This document shows, in pieces, positions 6,303 to 6,303 of a stretch of DNA of 6,303 bases; positions within the stretch are counted from its first letter, which is position 1; the number at the start of each line of letters is the position of its first letter. The translations under genes and the position numbers were made by a program. Source of the stretch: an uncultured Clostridium sp. (lineage in GTDB: Bacteria; Bacillota_A; Clostridia; TANB77; CAG-508); contig CANCZH010000087.1 of assembly GCA_947382445.1 (NCBI GenBank), positions 1 through 6,303 of the forward strand, given 5' to 3'. A model generated the notes under the pieces. It saw nothing but the letters and a program-made list of their open reading frames with translations. It had not been told where the DNA came from and did not search any database.

Positions 6303-6303
6303 G

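Overview
The window is A+T-rich and every supported gene lies on the minus strand, so transcription runs from high to low coordinates. The order ylxM-ffh-rpsP-khpA-rimM-trmD-rplS is the classic SRP/ribosome-maturation cluster of Bacillota. Strong AGGAGG-type ribosome binding sites, low GC and a large Ig/Fn3-type exported protein next door suggest a clostridial, probably gut-associated, bacterium. Tryptophan codons I checked are TGG and no long frame is broken by TGA, so the standard bacterial code fits. No species can be named from the sequence alone.

Layout in the direction of transcription: (1) 6303-6238 is an AT-rich leader with an imperfect inverted repeat and a strong Shine-Dalgarno. (2) 6237-3940 encodes a 765-residue membrane-anchored or secreted protein. 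It has a Cys/His-rich N-terminal third with several CxxC pairs and an internal duplication, followed by tandem Ig-like and Fn3-like beta-sandwich domains, and it seems to stop inside its last domain. (3) 3939-3756 is a 184-base intergenic region with no clear terminator, but with a good sigma-A-type promoter for the next operon. (4) 3755-1 holds ylxM, ffh, rpsP, khpA, rimM, trmD and the first 77 codons of rplS, tightly packed and often translationally coupled.

The conserved operon joins co-translational protein targeting (YlxM, Ffh) with small-subunit assembly (S16, RimM, the KH protein KhpA), tRNA G37 methylation (TrmD) and the large-subunit protein L19. These are housekeeping functions tied to growth rate. 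The large surface protein is accessory; nothing in the sequence shows a functional link to the operon, although it is an exported protein and so would use a Sec-type route.

I did not find a clear-cut novel system. The parts most worth a second look are the Cys-rich surface protein with its duplicated module and abrupt C-terminus, the possible AUA start codon of ylxM, and the inverted repeat in the leader of the surface-protein gene.
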